Assembly (NCBI RefSeq): GCF_900112005.1 | Contig: NZ_FOKK01000009.1 | Coordinates: 42,456-106,455 of the forward strand | Length of the DNA stretch: 64,000 nucleotides | From: Algoriphagus aquimarinus | GTDB lineage: Bacteria; Bacteroidota; Bacteroidia; Cytophagales; Cyclobacteriaceae | Direction of reading: 5' to 3' | Shown here: positions 8,543 to 16,337 of the stretch, in pieces | Layout of the letters: each line of letters opens with the position of its first letter | Position numbering within the stretch: the stretch's first letter is position 1 | Position numbers and translations under genes: made by a program | The notes under the pieces: generated by a model | Seen by the model: the letters and a program-made list of their open reading frames with translations, nothing else | What the model was told of the DNA's origin: nothing | Databases searched by the model: none

Positions 8543-9718
8543 TCAGAGGTTAAACTTCGCCTTAATGGCAGCTTCAGCGTTGCTGATTTTAGAAGCGTCC
8601 AAGTCCCAAAATCCATTGTCACTTCCAATAAGTGCGAGTAAGATTGAGTCTGAGAAACTGGCATCAGCTTGATAAGCAGTAGCAAATCGTAAGGAGTAAA
8701 TGAATCCAATGGCTTCGCCAATAGCATGCGCTCTCTTATCTTCAGTTGCGCTAGTTCTCCACTTACCTAAATAACCTAGGGCAGCATTGGCCAACGCTTT
8801 TTCAAATTCCTGACGGATAAATAAGGCTTGATTTTCTAATTCAACACGGTCATTGTTAGCAATCGCAGCTCTTCCTCTTAGAAATGCAGGGTAGATTTTA
8901 GCATAGCTCGCTTTATTGTACTCCCAGATGTAGGATCCTGCACCAAACTCAGATACAGTTCCTTTCTCACTGTCTGTGAAACCTTCCAGGTAGATTGGAT
9001 TAGTAGTAAGCGTACCGTAGGCTGTATCCCAGTTATGCTCAAGTTGCGTGTAGTTTGTTCCAGCTACTAGTGTAGAATTATCAGCATTTAAACCAGCTGA
9101 TAAAAGCACGTTGCCAATGTAATCAAGCTGAAATGCTCCAATCAAAGATTTCTGAATGACCTGAGCCACTTCAACTCCGTCCTCATTTAAAAGGTAAGTT
9201 CCTAGTTTGCCGGCCTTGTTCACTGCCGCTTCCTCATTGAGAGATAAGCTTATGCCTTCAATTTCTGCAAAAAGTAATTCGAAGTTTGCTTTAGTGCTTT
9301 CAATTTCCTGTGCGGATTTGGAAGTTGCAACTCTCTCGCTTAAGCTGATGTCAGAGCTGTTCAAATCAGCAGCAGTGAATAAATCACCTGTTAATTCCAG
9401 CGTTGAAAAAGGAGACTGAGTATTCGTAAATAGATTAGAAAGTATGGTCTTATCCAGTTGGGTGTTTGCACTGACGTTAGTCGTCACGTACTTGTTCAAG
9501 GACTGAAACATCATCAGAGAGATATTTCCTTCCTCTAAGGATACTGTGGAAGTTCCATTCGCATCCAGGAATTGTGAAGTGTAAGAACTATTGGAGTCTA
9601 GGCTGCTGTATTCTACGCTAGCTCTAAGTTTTGGATTATCTGATTCGCTTTCGCAGGCGGTGCTTCCTAACAAGACAAGCCCTATCCATACCTGAGGTTT
9701 TTTGAAATACTGAAACAT
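8543..9718 (-). CDS. DUF4856-domain lipoprotein, first gene of iron-uptake operon
   Basis: This 391-residue lipoprotein (lipobox GSTAC, Cys near residue 21) starts at 9718 (MFQYFKK). A longer frame to 9820 would precede the signal peptide and run through the promoter. The mature protein matches DUF4856 by length and by stretches such as YSSLDSNS, the LGTYLLNEDGVEVAQVIQKS segment and HAIGEAIGFIYSLRFA. DUF4856 proteins are found beside imelysins in Bacteroidota and are thought to act in surface or periplasmic iron handling; the exact role is unknown. It leads the four-gene operon. A TACCTTTG -7 element (9750-9757) and two operator-like palindromes lie just upstream, so it is probably metal-regulated. 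Confidence 0.88.
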   Translation of the reverse strand: MFQYFKKPQVWIGLVLLGSTACESESDNPKLRASVEYSSLDSNSSYTSQFLDANGTSTVSLEEGNISLMMFQSLNKYVTTNVSANTQLDKTILSNLFTNTQSPFSTLELTGDLFTAADLNSSDISLSERVATSKSAQEIESTKANFELLFAEIEGISLSLNEEAAVNKAGKLGTYLLNEDGVEVAQVIQKSLIGAFQLDYIGNVLLSAGLNADNSTLVAGTNYTQLEHNWDTAYGTLTTNPIYLEGFTDSEKGTVSEFGAGSYIWEYNKASYAKIYPAFLRGRAAIANNDRVELENQALFIRQEFEKALANAALGYLGKWRTSATEDKRAHAIGEAIGFIYSLRFATAYQADASFSDSILLALIGSDNGFWDLDASKISNAEAAIKAKFNL

Positions 9719-9749
9719 TATAAATCGATGGTTTAATTGAGATCTGAGG

Positions 9750-9757
9750 CAAAGGTA
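9750..9757 (-). promoter_or_regulatory. Bacteroidota-type -7 promoter element for iron operon
   Basis: Read on the minus strand this is TACCTTTG, matching the TAnnTTTG consensus of Bacteroidota housekeeping promoters. It lies 32 bp from the DUF4856 start codon. No clear -33 TTG is seen at the ideal distance. The operator-like palindrome at 9762-9778 falls in the promoter spacer. Confidence 0.55.
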
Positions 9758-9761
9758 TTTA

Positions 9762-9778
9762 TTTAGACTAATTCTAAA
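9762..9778. promoter_or_regulatory. Candidate metal-repressor operator, copy 1
   Basis: A perfect palindrome, TTTAGA-CTAAT-TCTAAA, lies immediately upstream of the -7 element, where a bound dimer would block transcription. The form is reminiscent of DtxR/IdeR or Fur-type sites. The genes that follow encode imelysin and a TonB receptor, which supports iron control. The regulator is not in the window. Confidence 0.55.
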
Positions 9779-9785
9779 AAGGTTA

Positions 9786-9802
9786 TTTGGATAAATTCTA
9801 AA
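9786..9802. promoter_or_regulatory. Candidate metal-repressor operator, copy 2
   Basis: A second copy, TTTGGA-TAAAT-TCTAAA, has one mismatch between half-sites and starts 24 bp from copy 1. The conserved half-site and identical spacing support a real tandem operator. A much weaker third half-site (TTTAGT) starts at 9812. Confidence 0.45.
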
Positions 9803-9820
9803 TAAAAAACTTTTAGTCAA

Positions 9821-10271
9821 TTGTAACCTCCTGATTATGGGTAAAAAACAGTCCGAATATTTTTAAGAAAATATTTAATGTGATTATCCGCAATGATGCC
9901 AGTTGCCTTAGATTCTTTGTTTATCTGGTCGGAAGACCGATGACCGAAGACCGAAGTGACCTCAATTATAAATTTGAACAAATTCTAGATTGCTTTTCCC
10001 TCTTTACTGGTAGAAAAGCGGATATACATAAAATTTAAAAAAAGATTTGGGAGAAAAAGCGATTAATTTAAAACTAACACTTTTTGTAGGTAGCTACGAT
10101 AGTATGCTTAGGCTAAGCTAGTTCCAGAGAAGAGTATACTGCCAATTTAAAAAATGACTTTATACCCCCTGAAGAGAGCATGCGGGTGAAAGAAAACCTA
10201 TCAATTGCCTTCTAAGAAAGGATATATACAAATAAGGCTTTATGATGACACTTGTGTCAACTCAACTAATA
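9821..10271. other. Gene-free stretch between iron operon and sialidase-like gene
   Basis: No convincing gene is present in these 450 bp. They hold an AT palindrome AATATTTT-TAAG-AAAATATT (9856-9875) and one copy of a short interspersed repeat (9931-9956). The sequence near 9888 (TCCGCAATGATGCCAG) is nearly the same as one near 2709 (TCCGCAATGATGCGAG), so it is probably decayed repeat sequence. No tRNA or terminator was recognised. Confidence 0.5.
9931..9956 (+). repeat. 26-bp interspersed repeat, copy 1
   Basis: The segment begins GGAAGACCGATGAC and ends GACCGAAG. It matches the inverse of 41319-41344 at 23 of 26 positions. Both copies are intergenic. Confidence 0.6.
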
Positions 10272-11486
10272 TCATTGGCCAAGTAGCCCAGTTAATTCAA
10301 TACTGCTAAGCCCTATGCTACTTTCTTTTTGTTCTAGGTTGGTCCAGGCAAAATAGACTTTTCCTCCATGAATTTCCATTTGGGGAAAGCCACTATTTCT
10401 CGTAAGATCCATAGTTGTCACTCTTCGTACTGGGAATTCATCTCCAGCTTTATTTACCCTGCGAACGAATAGAAAAGTAGAATCATTTTCCATCCCCATC
10501 CAGGAGACCAACCCATTTTCCTCATCCAAGAGTGCCACATCTACCCTACCCATATCACCTGAAGAACCTATAAGTTGCGGGGCATCAAAACTGCCTCCAG
10601 CATCGGAAGAAAATGCCAGTTTAACCTGTGCACTTTGGTTTACATCTGTAAACCAACTCACCAGTACAGTCTCTCCTCGAGCTGCTACCTTGGGACCATT
10701 CACGGGACAACCTTTGATTTCCCAGCCATCTGCGTGAATAATCATGGGTTCGGTCCAGTTGCCTTCTACTAGTCTGGTAATAGCAATATCCCGGATTTCC
10801 CGGTCAGATCGGTTTCTATAAACTACCACAGGTCCCCTCCCTGTCATAGCTACGGAAGTTTGACAGCAGTCACAGGTTCGTGCATCCAGAAGTTCGTCCC
10901 AGCGTACATTTCCCTGCAGATCCACTTCGGCTGCCCGGATGGACATGGCCCCAGCGTGCTCATGTCCAGACCCTCCGGTATTTCTACCATCTAGCCAAGT
11001 CAGGAAAAATGTACTGTCACTACTTGCAATAGTACTGACAAAACCGTGCTCAGTCAAGGTACTATCCTGATGCAATGGAAGGCCTGTTTTCCAACTTTGC
11101 TGGCCTTTGGGAAGCACGTTTAATTTGATATCGTAGGCATAACTATCCGGAGCGGATTTTTGGAGTATATGTGTCAATAGGTTCCCCTTGTTTTGGGCAA
11201 TAGCTGGGAAATCAGCCCAGTTGACAAACCAGTCGGTACCCTGCGTAATAAGTTGGGGACTGCTGAACTGCTCATTTTTCAATTGTGAATAGAACAGTCC
11301 GTAGGTAGAATCGTTGAGCTGCTCCACATAGGATAGCAGAAGATTCTCTCCATCTGAAGTTAAAACAGAAAGGGATGAAATTCCATTTCCAGGAAAAGTA
11401 AGGAATTCAACTTGGGCTTCCGGCTCATTAGACTGTTGGCAGGAAAGCAAAAAAATTAGGGGAAAGAGGTAAAGTAACTGTTTCAT
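10272..11486 (-). CDS. Sialidase/BNR-propeller-like lipoprotein
   Basis: This 404-residue lipoprotein (lipobox LLSC, Cys16) has a beta-propeller architecture of the sialidase/BNR type. An Asp-box-like motif, SSDAGGSF, is visible near residue 293, and several blades read as tryptophan/glycine-rich repeats. The catalytic arginine triad of true sialidases cannot be assigned, so enzymatic sialidase activity is doubtful. A cysteine cluster (CDCC near 205-208) and a later GCPVNGP suggest a metal site or disulfides. The gene stands alone, facing left, with gaps on both sides. A surface carbohydrate- or protein-binding role is inferred. Confidence 0.75.
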   Translation of the reverse strand: MKQLLYLFPLIFLLSCQQSNEPEAQVEFLTFPGNGISSLSVLTSDGENLLLSYVEQLNDSTYGLFYSQLKNEQFSSPQLITQGTDWFVNWADFPAIAQNKGNLLTHILQKSAPDSYAYDIKLNVLPKGQQSWKTGLPLHQDSTLTEHGFVSTIASSDSTFFLTWLDGRNTGGSGHEHAGAMSIRAAEVDLQGNVRWDELLDARTCDCCQTSVAMTGRGPVVVYRNRSDREIRDIAITRLVEGNWTEPMIIHADGWEIKGCPVNGPKVAARGETVLVSWFTDVNQSAQVKLAFSSDAGGSFDAPQLIGSSGDMGRVDVALLDEENGLVSWMGMENDSTFLFVRRVNKAGDEFPVRRVTTMDLTRNSGFPQMEIHGGKVYFAWTNLEQKESSIGLSSIELTGLLGQ

Positions 11487-11607
11487 GATCCTAAAGTAAG
11501 AAATGAGTAATTCAAAACATGATTACCCACATTAAACAACTGGATTTTCGAGGAATTACTTAGTAAGAGAGATTCTTCCCCGCCAGATTTGCACCAACCT
11601 GCTTAAC

Positions 11608-11859
11608 TTATCTCAACTTCTCATTTTTATCCTTCTTCACTTTTCTAATTCTGCGTCTAAAAATTAAGTACACGACAAGAATAAGAGCAGGTATGACCAA
11701 AAAAATGACCACGTTGCTGGTCTCGGAAAAGTCAATAGGACCTGTTGGTTTGGGTATATCTTTTGGTATTTGTGAATAGACAAAGCTCGGAATGGAGAGG
11801 AGCAAAAGAAGAACACTTGAAGTGGTGGATAGATATCTTTTATAGTTGTTCATAGTCAT
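11608..11859 (-). CDS. Small signal-anchored membrane protein
   Basis: This 83-residue protein has a cleavable signal peptide (about residues 1-29, ending YSQ), a short Pro-rich segment (IPKDIPKPTGPIDFSE), one transmembrane helix (about 49-67) and a strongly basic tail (FRRRIRKVKKDK). Similar short proteins are common in Bacteroidota and have sometimes been mislabelled adenylosuccinate synthetase; nothing here supports that activity. The function is unknown. Met3 (11853) is an equally possible start. It is probably monocistronic. Confidence 0.7.
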   Translation of the reverse strand: MTMNNYKRYLSTTSSVLLLLLSIPSFVYSQIPKDIPKPTGPIDFSETSNVVIFLVIPALILVVYLIFRRRIRKVKKDKNEKLR

Positions 11860-11923
11860 TGCTATTTGGTTATTAATTTATATGATTATACGCTTCTTTG
11901 CCAGTGGAATGTAATTAGGTAAA

Positions 11924-11944
11924 TGGCCTCGACAAGCTCGGCCA
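11924..11944. repeat. Short interspersed palindromic repeat
   Basis: This is an imperfect inverted repeat with outer arms TGGCC/GGCCA around CGACAAGCTC. The core CGACAAGCTC is a motif often seen in bacterial REP-like interspersed sequences. It lies in the 290-bp gap 11860-12149, where I see nothing else of note. Confidence 0.4.
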
Positions 11945-12149
11945 CACAGCTATTTGATACCTGTTCCAATTGGTATCAAGAATACCAAAACTTATAATTC
12001 TTTGATATCCTTACTGGTAGATAAGCTATTGATCTTGAGATCTTAGTATGCACAAAGTTCAATCCGACTATGGTTTTTCAGCAATACAAGCGACGGTAAT
12101 TGTTTTGACGGATGCGCCTAGGCCAAGGAATCATTCCAATAAGGCACTC

Positions 12150-12527
12150 CTACATCACTTTAGCAGCTAAGTATCTTTGTACTTCATATACATCAATGCT
12201 TTTATTGAATCGCTTACTGACGGAAGGCATATTCTCACTGGATATCCAAATCTTAAGTTCGGCGTCTAAATCAAAGGTACCAGCTGTTTCCAGTGAAAAC
12301 CTGGATATGCTCTTATAAGGCATGGACTTATACTCCACCTTGCTTCCGGTAAGTCCTTGTACATCAATAATTATAAGGCGCTTATCTGTAAACATAAACG
12401 TATCCCGAATCAGCTGAAATCCCAACTCGATCTGCTCTCCCTCAGCAAGTAATCTTCCGTACTTCTCTGTCAGCTTCTCTACAGAGACCTCACTTGCATT
12501 ACCCAGTATTTTATTGAAAATGCCCAT
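12150..12527 (-). CDS. Bacterial PH-domain protein (bPH_1 type)
   Basis: This 125-residue cytoplasmic protein consists of a single bacterial pleckstrin-homology-like domain. The pattern LLAEGEQIELGFQLIRDTFMF, then TDKRLIIIDVQGLTGSK and YKSISRFSLETAG, is the family hallmark: a YyaB/YvbH-like beta-sandwich with a terminal helix ending in YEVQRYL. There is no signal or membrane segment. Family members are widespread small proteins of unknown biochemical role, some linked to stress. It is monocistronic and convergent with nothing close. The start (MGIFNKILG) is the usual one for the family. Confidence 0.85.
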   Translation of the reverse strand: MGIFNKILGNASEVSVEKLTEKYGRLLAEGEQIELGFQLIRDTFMFTDKRLIIIDVQGLTGSKVEYKSMPYKSISRFSLETAGTFDLDAELKIWISSENMPSVSKRFNKSIDVYEVQRYLAAKVM

Positions 12528-12802
12528 TATAATTTTTAGGATTGGTTAGTTGATTCCCTAAGTTAAAAAGATTAGCGGCTTAGTTTTCATTTCTAATTAT
12601 GAAAATTTAGATAAATGGAAAGCTAATGTGACCTAACTACATCCTGCTATTCAGCACTTATCAAATGGTTTGAAAGTCTCAGTAAAGACATTTCTCCGAG
12701 TTTTATAGGTCCAATGACAATCAATAAAAAACACATTCCAACAGGGATTAAATCAATGAAACCTAAAAATCCTGTTTTGTCCGCTTATTTCAATATGCTA
12801 AA

Positions 12803-13243
12803 TTGGAGCTTGACTTTACTAAAATGCTTGAAGTAACCTGCTTTCTTATAGATGATGATCTGGATGACAGGGAGTCTTTTGAAATTGGACTGAAGAAGGT
12901 GCCAATTCCAATTAAATACTCCTCAGCTCAAAACGGCCTCGAAGCGCTTGATTTCCTCTCAAGTTTGAATGACAAGCCGCAATTTATATTCTTAGACCTG
13001 AATATGCCTATACTTTCAGGGAAGGAATGTCTACCTCAGATCCGTCAGCTAGCAGGATATGAAAAAGTGCCTGTCATCATCTATTCTACCTCCTCCTATA
13101 AGGCAGATATCGAGGATTGCCAGAGATTAGGAGCTACGCATTTTTTCACAAAGGCGCATAGTATCAAAACTCTGACAGAGACCCTAACTCAGCTTCTCTC
13201 AGGTGAAAAATTGCCCTTTGTTTTAAATTCCACAAATCAATGA
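12803..13243 (+). CDS. Stand-alone response regulator (receiver domain)
   Basis: This single CheY-like receiver domain has 146 residues if started at TTG 12803. Acidic pocket residues are DDD at 17-19, the phosphoacceptor is Asp65 (FLDLNMP), the switch Ser/Thr lies at 95-96 (YSTSS) and the conserved Lys is 117 (FTKAHS). There is no output domain, as in Rcp1-type regulators that pair with PAS or phytochrome kinases. ATG at 12824 is an alternative start that shortens the N-terminus by seven residues and leaves the fold intact. Its stop overlaps the start of the histidine kinase by 4 bp (ATGA), so the two are co-translated partners. Confidence 0.92.
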   Translation: MELDFTKMLEVTCFLIDDDLDDRESFEIGLKKVPIPIKYSSAQNGLEALDFLSSLNDKPQFIFLDLNMPILSGKECLPQIRQLAGYEKVPVIIYSTSSYKADIEDCQRLGATHFFTKAHSIKTLTETLTQLLSGEKLPFVLNSTNQ

Positions 13244-14370
13244 AAGACTATAACAGCACACCTACCTACCAGTCCGAGTACCGTTTCCAGCGGATGATTG
13301 AAGAAGTGCAGGATTATGCCATTATACTAATGGATATAGATGGTACGATACAAAATTGGAACAAGGGTGCTCAAAAAATAAAAGGGTACCAGGAGCAAGA
13401 GATTATAGGCCAAAACTTCAGTGTATTTTACCTTCCAGAAGACCAAAAGGACAGGCTTCCATGCAAATTAATCAATGAAGCAACGCTAAATGGTAGAGCT
13501 ACGCATGAGGGCTGGCGGGTTCGTAAAGATGGAACAACATTTTGGGGATATATAGTAATCACTGCATTGCATGATGAGCAGGATAATGTGATTGGTTTCA
13601 CCAAAGTAACGCGAGACCTGACAGAGCGCAAACTGGCGGAGGAGCAAAAAGACCGGGATGCCAAGAGCATAGAAATGCAGAATAAGCGATTGGAAGAATT
13701 TGCTTACGTGACCTCACATGATCTTCAGGAACCTATACGGAAAATCAGGGCTTTCGCAGATCTGGCAAAAGCTGAAATAGACGATAGAGAAAAGCTGGAA
13801 TGGTATTTAGGAAAAATTGACAGCAGCGCAGAAAAGATGGTTCAGCTAATAAAAGACGTATTGGCTTATTCAAAGCTTTCGCATGATCACTCTCAATTTA
13901 TCCCTATTGATTTGAATGCAGTAGTGCTTGACGTTTTGTCTGAGTTTGAAGTGTTAATTTCAGAAAAGCAGGTTGTACTTGAAGTTTCCAATCTGCCAGT
14001 AATTCTGGGTGTACGAGTTCAGATTCATCAACTCCTCAGCAACTTGATAAGCAATGCAATCAAGTTTAATCATGGTGTCCCACACCTCAGCCTTACCTCC
14101 ATTTCAATTGTTGAAAGTAGAGATGATTCTGAACAGGAGTCAGGTTACCAAATCACCTTAACAGATAATGGAATTGGCTTTGATCAAAAATATGCGGAGA
14201 GGGCCTTTGAGCCCTTTAAGCGACTTTCTTCTGAATTTAATGGCACAGGAATAGGTTTGGCGCTTTGCAAGAGAATAGTAGAAAACCATAAAGGATCGAT
14301 ACAGGTGCAAAGTGAGCTTGGCAAAGGCAGTACTTTTTCGGTGTTTTTTCCTGAGATAATTTCAGAATAG
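13240..14370 (+). CDS. PAS-domain sensor histidine kinase
   Basis: This 376-residue soluble kinase has no membrane helices. A PAS domain (about 15-128) ends in the GFTKVTRDLTER motif. A short coiled linker leads to the HisKA H-box (EFAYVTSHDLQEP, phospho-His160) and a HATPase domain (N-box around Asn272, DNGIGF at 309-314, FEPFKR near 323, GTGIGLAL near 335). The SHDLQEP form of the H-box is typical of kinases related to bacteriophytochromes. The signal is unknown and would be cytoplasmic, for example redox, light or a bound ligand. The phosphate is expected to go to the receiver encoded immediately upstream. Confidence 0.93.
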   Translation: MKDYNSTPTYQSEYRFQRMIEEVQDYAIILMDIDGTIQNWNKGAQKIKGYQEQEIIGQNFSVFYLPEDQKDRLPCKLINEATLNGRATHEGWRVRKDGTTFWGYIVITALHDEQDNVIGFTKVTRDLTERKLAEEQKDRDAKSIEMQNKRLEEFAYVTSHDLQEPIRKIRAFADLAKAEIDDREKLEWYLGKIDSSAEKMVQLIKDVLAYSKLSHDHSQFIPIDLNAVVLDVLSEFEVLISEKQVVLEVSNLPVILGVRVQIHQLLSNLISNAIKFNHGVPHLSLTSISIVESRDDSEQESGYQITLTDNGIGFDQKYAERAFEPFKRLSSEFNGTGIGLALCKRIVENHKGSIQVQSELGKGSTFSVFFPEIISE

Positions 14371-14432
14371 ATACTGACCATAGAAATCCATCTTCACTAA
14401 TGAATAGCGCTATTACAGCTTTAGAAGGCCGT

Positions 14433-14479
14433 TTCTGACATTTTTTACCTGTTGATGAATTGCAGTTCTGACATTTTTT
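14433..14479 (+). promoter_or_regulatory. Paired direct repeats upstream of hsp20
   Basis: Two identical copies of TTCTGACATTTTTT start at 14433 and 14466, 33 bp (three helical turns) apart. They lie 36-82 bp upstream of the sigma-54-like promoter, a plausible position for an enhancer-binding activator. The second copy also forms TCTGA-N7-TCAGA. Confidence 0.4.
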
Positions 14480-14514
14480 CAGAAAAAAGTGACAAAATTC
14501 ACCCTTAAAACTAT

Positions 14515-14530
14515 TGGCATCTGACTTGTA
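14515..14530 (+). promoter_or_regulatory. Possible sigma-54 promoter of hsp20
   Basis: TGGCAT-CTGAC-TTGTA has the -24/-12 spacing of sigma-54 promoters, with one deviation in the -12 box (TTGTA for TTGCA). It would give a leader of roughly 95 bases for hsp20. Confidence 0.4.
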
Positions 14531-14637
14531 TTTTCTCTCTCAGAATCGCGATTCTTTAATTGGTTTCTTGATTTGATAGTCTCGCTGACTCATCCTTTCG
14601 AGAACGTTTATTTGTTTAACTCTAAAATGTAAAAGCA

Positions 14638-15099
14638 ATGAACACATTAATGAAAAGAAACGGGTACAGTCCAGCTGCCTCCTTATTTGATGACTTTCCT
14701 AGCAGAGGATTAGTGGACTGGCTTGATGCTGCTGGGTTTGGGAGATCAAATGAAAGCAGCACACTACCGAGCGTCAACATAGCAGAGACGGGCAATGACT
14801 TCAGGGTAGAAATGGCTGTTCCGGGCATGCAAAAAGAGAATTTCAAGGTGGAACTGGACAACAACACCTTGACTATACAGGCAGCAGTTTCCGAGAATTC
14901 TGAAGACACTACTAGAGAAAATGTAAACTACGCCCGTAAAGAATTCAGTTACCGTTCCTTTAAGCGCTCCTTTTACTTACCAAATACGGTAGAAAGTGAC
15001 AATATAGAAGCTAAGTATCAAGACGGTATTCTGAAACTTATTATCCCAAAACGGGAGGAAGCCAAGCAAAAACCAGTAAAAACAATCCAAATTTCTTAA
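14638..15099 (+). CDS. Small heat-shock protein, Hsp20/alpha-crystallin family
   Basis: This 153-residue ATP-independent chaperone holds unfolding proteins soluble during stress. An N-terminal region with LFDDFP is followed by the alpha-crystallin domain (about 45-140), including VEMAVPGMQKENFKVELDNN, the RSFYLP segment and the signature DGILKLIIPK. The C-terminal tail has an I-x-I anchor (TIQIS) for oligomer assembly. Length and domain order are normal. It is monocistronic, with a long leader carrying a sigma-54-like promoter and two direct repeats. A hairpin at 15107-15130 follows the stop codon. Confidence 0.95.
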   Translation: MNTLMKRNGYSPAASLFDDFPSRGLVDWLDAAGFGRSNESSTLPSVNIAETGNDFRVEMAVPGMQKENFKVELDNNTLTIQAAVSENSEDTTRENVNYARKEFSYRSFKRSFYLPNTVESDNIEAKYQDGILKLIIPKREEAKQKPVKTIQIS

Positions 15100-15106
15100 G
15101 GGTCAA

Positions 15107-15132
15107 AAGGCAATCTATCTAGGTTGCCTTTA
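15107..15132 (+). terminator. Terminator-like hairpin after hsp20
   Basis: AAGGCAA and TTGCCTT form a 7-bp stem with a 10-nt loop directly downstream of the hsp20 stop codon. The following T-tract is poor, so efficiency is uncertain. Confidence 0.5.
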
Positions 15133-15227
15133 CCTACTTCTACCTAGACAATAAATATAGTTTTAGGTTAGCGATTTACAGATCTAAGCAAGTCTGTGTT
15201 TTTTGTTGAACAAAAAGTAATGAAACA

Positions 15228-15437
15228 ATGGATAAACGCTCTTTTCTGAACTATTACAAAACGATTCTTGAAAAGGTAAGCTTTGACAAAAAGCTTTTAG
15301 AAAAGGAATATAAAAAAGCAAAAAGACTATTGGAAGGCCCGGAGGCCAAGGATTTAGATTATTGGGTGAACTCCAATGGACTTGCCCATAAAATTGGGAC
15401 TTTTTCGATGAATAGGAAGTCCGAAAGAATCAATTGA
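15228..15437 (+). CDS. Small hypothetical protein
   Basis: This 69-residue soluble, strongly basic protein (KKLLEKEYKKAKRLL near the middle) looks helical and has no signal peptide. I do not recognise the family. Support for a real gene comes from its position: it follows the hsp20 terminator, starts at a well-placed ATG after an A-rich leader, and is itself followed by a perfect 12-bp hairpin at 15479-15510. Proximity to hsp20 and an AhpD-like gene suggests a stress-related role, which is speculation. Confidence 0.55.
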   Translation: MDKRSFLNYYKTILEKVSFDKKLLEKEYKKAKRLLEGPEAKDLDYWVNSNGLAHKIGTFSMNRKSERIN

Positions 15438-15478
15438 CTTACTTATCCATCAGCATTAGATTTAATAAGTTGGTATGG

Positions 15479-15510
15479 GTGTAATAGCTAGATCTTTTTA
15501 GCTATTACAC
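15479..15510 (+). terminator. Perfect 12-bp hairpin after small gene
   Basis: GTGTAATAGCTA and TAGCTATTACAC form a perfect stem with an 8-nt loop. A short T/C-rich stretch follows. It probably terminates transcription of the 69-residue gene and could act in both directions. Confidence 0.5.
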
Positions 15511-15621
15511 TCTACTGACCTTTCACAATAAATCTATAGAATAGCAGGTCTACACAGGCCTTTTATTTTTGTTTGGTATCTTGAAATAAAACTGCATAAC
15601 TATAGCTTAAATTATTGCATT

Positions 15622-15951
15622 ATGAATGAATACCAAAACCCAAAAGACAGAAAATACACGGCCGAATTGCTTAATTCAGCTCCCAAAGAATCTGAAGCAT
15701 TTATGAATCTGAAGCACACGGCAGAAAGAAAAGACGGAGCCATACCCGTGAAATACAGGGAGCTAATGTCTATAGCTGTAGCGCTAACCACGCAGTGTGC
15801 TTATTGTATGGAATCTCATATACAGAACGCTAAGAAAGCAGGAGCAACTAAGGAAGAAATAGCTGAAACTGTTTTTATAGCCTCTGCAATCCGTGCAGGA
15901 GGTGCTGTTGGAAATGGGCTTTTAGCCATGCGCATTTTTGATGAAGTTTAA
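15622..15951 (+). CDS. Carboxymuconolactone decarboxylase/AhpD-like protein
   Basis: This 109-residue protein of the AhpD-like fold carries the redox motif C-x2-C-x3-H (Cys59, Cys62, His66 in CAYCMESH) in the conserved helix. Such proteins act as small thiol-disulfide or alkylhydroperoxidase enzymes; gamma-carboxymuconolactone decarboxylation itself is unlikely for this single-domain CxxC type. It is cytoplasmic. It stands alone, convergent with the YgiN-like/MdaB pair, and the locus as a whole leans towards redox stress. The start at MNEYQNPKD is standard for the family. Confidence 0.9.
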   Translation: MNEYQNPKDRKYTAELLNSAPKESEAFMNLKHTAERKDGAIPVKYRELMSIAVALTTQCAYCMESHIQNAKKAGATKEEIAETVFIASAIRAGGAVGNGLLAMRIFDEV

Positions 15952-16037
15952 GAATCCTGCCACTTTCTTCTGCTTTTGTAATGCTATTTTTCTTTACAGA
16001 AAAGGAATCAAGAAATAAAAGTGTGATAAAGCAGAAG

Positions 16038-16337
16038 CTATAACTCATCTTCTACTTTTGTCATTTTAATGATGGTTGGTGGCTCCTGAAGTTTTGCAGC
16101 AGCCATTGCAACAAATTCTTGAATATAGGGCTGATTATTGTGCAAGTCTAAGCCAGCTTGGTCTTCCCAAATCTCATAGAACACAAAGGTATTGGCATCA
16201 TCAATCCCCTGATGCAAATCGTATTGTATACAGGCTTTCTCTTTTTTAGTTTCAACCACCATGCGCTCTAGAGCAGTTTTTATTTCGGAAGTAAATTCTG
16301 GTTTGGCTTTGGCAATTGCGGTCAAATAAATTTTCAT
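16038..16337 (-). CDS. Antibiotic-biosynthesis-monooxygenase family protein (YgiN-like)
   Basis: This 99-residue ferredoxin-like alpha+beta domain has the ABM pattern: YLTAIAKAKPEF at the start, ACIQYDLHQG in the middle, then FVFYEIWEDQAGLDLHNNQPYIQEF. E. coli YgiN oxidises quinols and pairs with MdaB. Here it is encoded directly downstream of an mdaB-like gene with a 4-bp overlap, which supports the same quinone redox-cycling role. It is likely cytoplasmic and dimeric. Regulation is presumably through the divergent LysR gene. Confidence 0.9.
   Translation of the reverse strand: MKIYLTAIAKAKPEFTSEIKTALERMVVETKKEKACIQYDLHQGIDDANTFVFYEIWEDQAGLDLHNNQPYIQEFVAMAAAKLQEPPTIIKMTKVEDEL

Noticed and set aside
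9856-9875. AATATTTT-TAAG-AAAATATT palindrome as an operator
   Set aside because: It is perfect but fully AT and lies about 140 bp from the nearest start codon, so chance or a DNA-flexibility role is as likely as a specific site.
9821-10271. Possible tRNA or small RNA gene
   Set aside because: No cloverleaf, T-arm motif or CCA-adjacent acceptor was found. Only short palindromes and a dispersed repeat are visible.
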